Below are positions 63,622 to 64,000 of a stretch of DNA of 64,000 nt, piece by piece (the stretch's first letter is position 1; the number at the start of each line of letters is the position of its first letter). Origin of the DNA: Ryuthela nishihirai (lineage: Eukaryota; Arthropoda; Arachnida; Araneae; Heptathelidae). The notes beneath the pieces are model-generated. The model searched no databases. It saw nothing but the letters and a program-made list of their open reading frames with translations, and was not told the origin of the DNA. The translations under genes were made by a program, and so were the position numbers. The stretch covers positions 65,669,817 to 65,733,816 of the forward strand of contig JAWZYU010000030.1 in assembly GCA_038380435.1 (NCBI GenBank), in the 5' to 3' direction.

Positions 63622-63775
63622 CATACCTATATGCAAATCAACCACCTCATACGCAACAACCCAAATAAAGCACAATGAAAATACCAATATGCAAATCAAC
63701 CACCTCATACGCAACAACCCAAATAAAGCACAATCAAAATACCAATATGCAAATCAGCCAGCTCATACCCAACAC
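63622..63775. repeat. 58-bp tandem repeat, about 2.6 copies
   Basis: ATGCAAATCAACCACCTCAT recurs at 63631, 63689 and (with substitutions) 63747, a constant 58-bp period. Copies 1 and 2 are nearly identical. ATGCAAAT is also the octamer motif. The array lies immediately 5' (on the - strand) of the zinc-ribbon ORF. Confidence 0.85.
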
Positions 63776-63880
63776 AAGCATGGCGACAACTCACATTCTC
63801 ACGAAATATAATTTACCCCAAAAAATTATTTTCTCTTAATATACACTTAATCACCACAATTCCGCGAAACCAACCTCGCA

Positions 63881-64000
63881 CACAACGTAAACCAAAAAAC
63901 GTGAAAATCGGAAACAGTGCACCGCCGATCGAATTATAAAAAAGCCCCAAAACTAAATAATGTCCTCCAAGACAACACAAACCAAAAAACGTGAAAATCG
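63881..64000. repeat. About 90-bp repeat at window end
   Basis: ACCAAAAAACGTGAAAATCG occurs at 63891-63910 and again at 63981-64000, 90 bp apart. This suggests a tandem array continuing past the window. Confidence 0.6.

Noticed and set aside
63622..63775. CRISPR-like array
   Set aside because: The 58-bp unit repeats in full without variable spacers, in a eukaryotic genome; it is an ordinary tandem repeat.

Overview
The window is eukaryotic nuclear DNA from an animal. It is AT-rich, its coding sequence is split into short exons by GT-AG introns of up to about 10 kb, and most of the introns and intergenic DNA is decayed transposon. Two real protein genes are visible, both on the + strand and both ciliary. 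The transposon set (DUF4817-type and mariner transposases, an RTE-like LINE, tRNA-derived SINEs) points to an invertebrate. I lean weakly to an arthropod or chelicerate but cannot exclude a mollusc or another bilaterian.

Layout. 2598-50385 holds the last 15 coding exons of IFT172, an intraflagellar-transport IFT-B protein. They give 671 codons plus a stop with every splice phase consistent and no break; the N-terminal half lies upstream of the window. 50386-61519 is the IFT172 3' flank and intergenic DNA, with a DUF4817-type transposon, SINEs and a second LINE. 61520-63286 is the large first coding exon of DNAAF2 (kintoun), the HSP90 co-factor for cytoplasmic preassembly of axonemal dynein arms; it ends at a clean GTAAGT donor and continues beyond the window. 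63336-63599 on the - strand is a zinc-ribbon ORF like the N-terminus of ISXO2/Merlin transposases, next to 58-bp and about 90-bp tandem repeats that run to the window end.

Mobile DNA. There are two copies of one Tc1-like family in opposite orientation (17490-18699 and 48994-50213), another Tc1-like element with an internal inverted duplication (6905-8258), two mariner remnants, two DUF4817-type elements, a pogo/Tigger-like element, an hAT-like MITE, and two members of a TTAA-flanked family built of degenerate internal repeats. One TTAA element sits exactly inside a LINE reading frame. An RTE-like LINE is present in three pieces, a second LINE in one. At least three tRNA-derived SINE families occur: Met-like, Ser-like and Gly-like. 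Several nested insertions give a relative chronology.

IFT172 moves dynein and other cargo along cilia; DNAAF2 helps build the dynein arms that power motile cilia. Their adjacency is the main gene-level observation. I found no wholly new gene system. The best leads for something undescribed are the TTAA-flanked repeat-bearing family, the antisense zinc-ribbon ORF after DNAAF2 exon 1, and several long hairpins.
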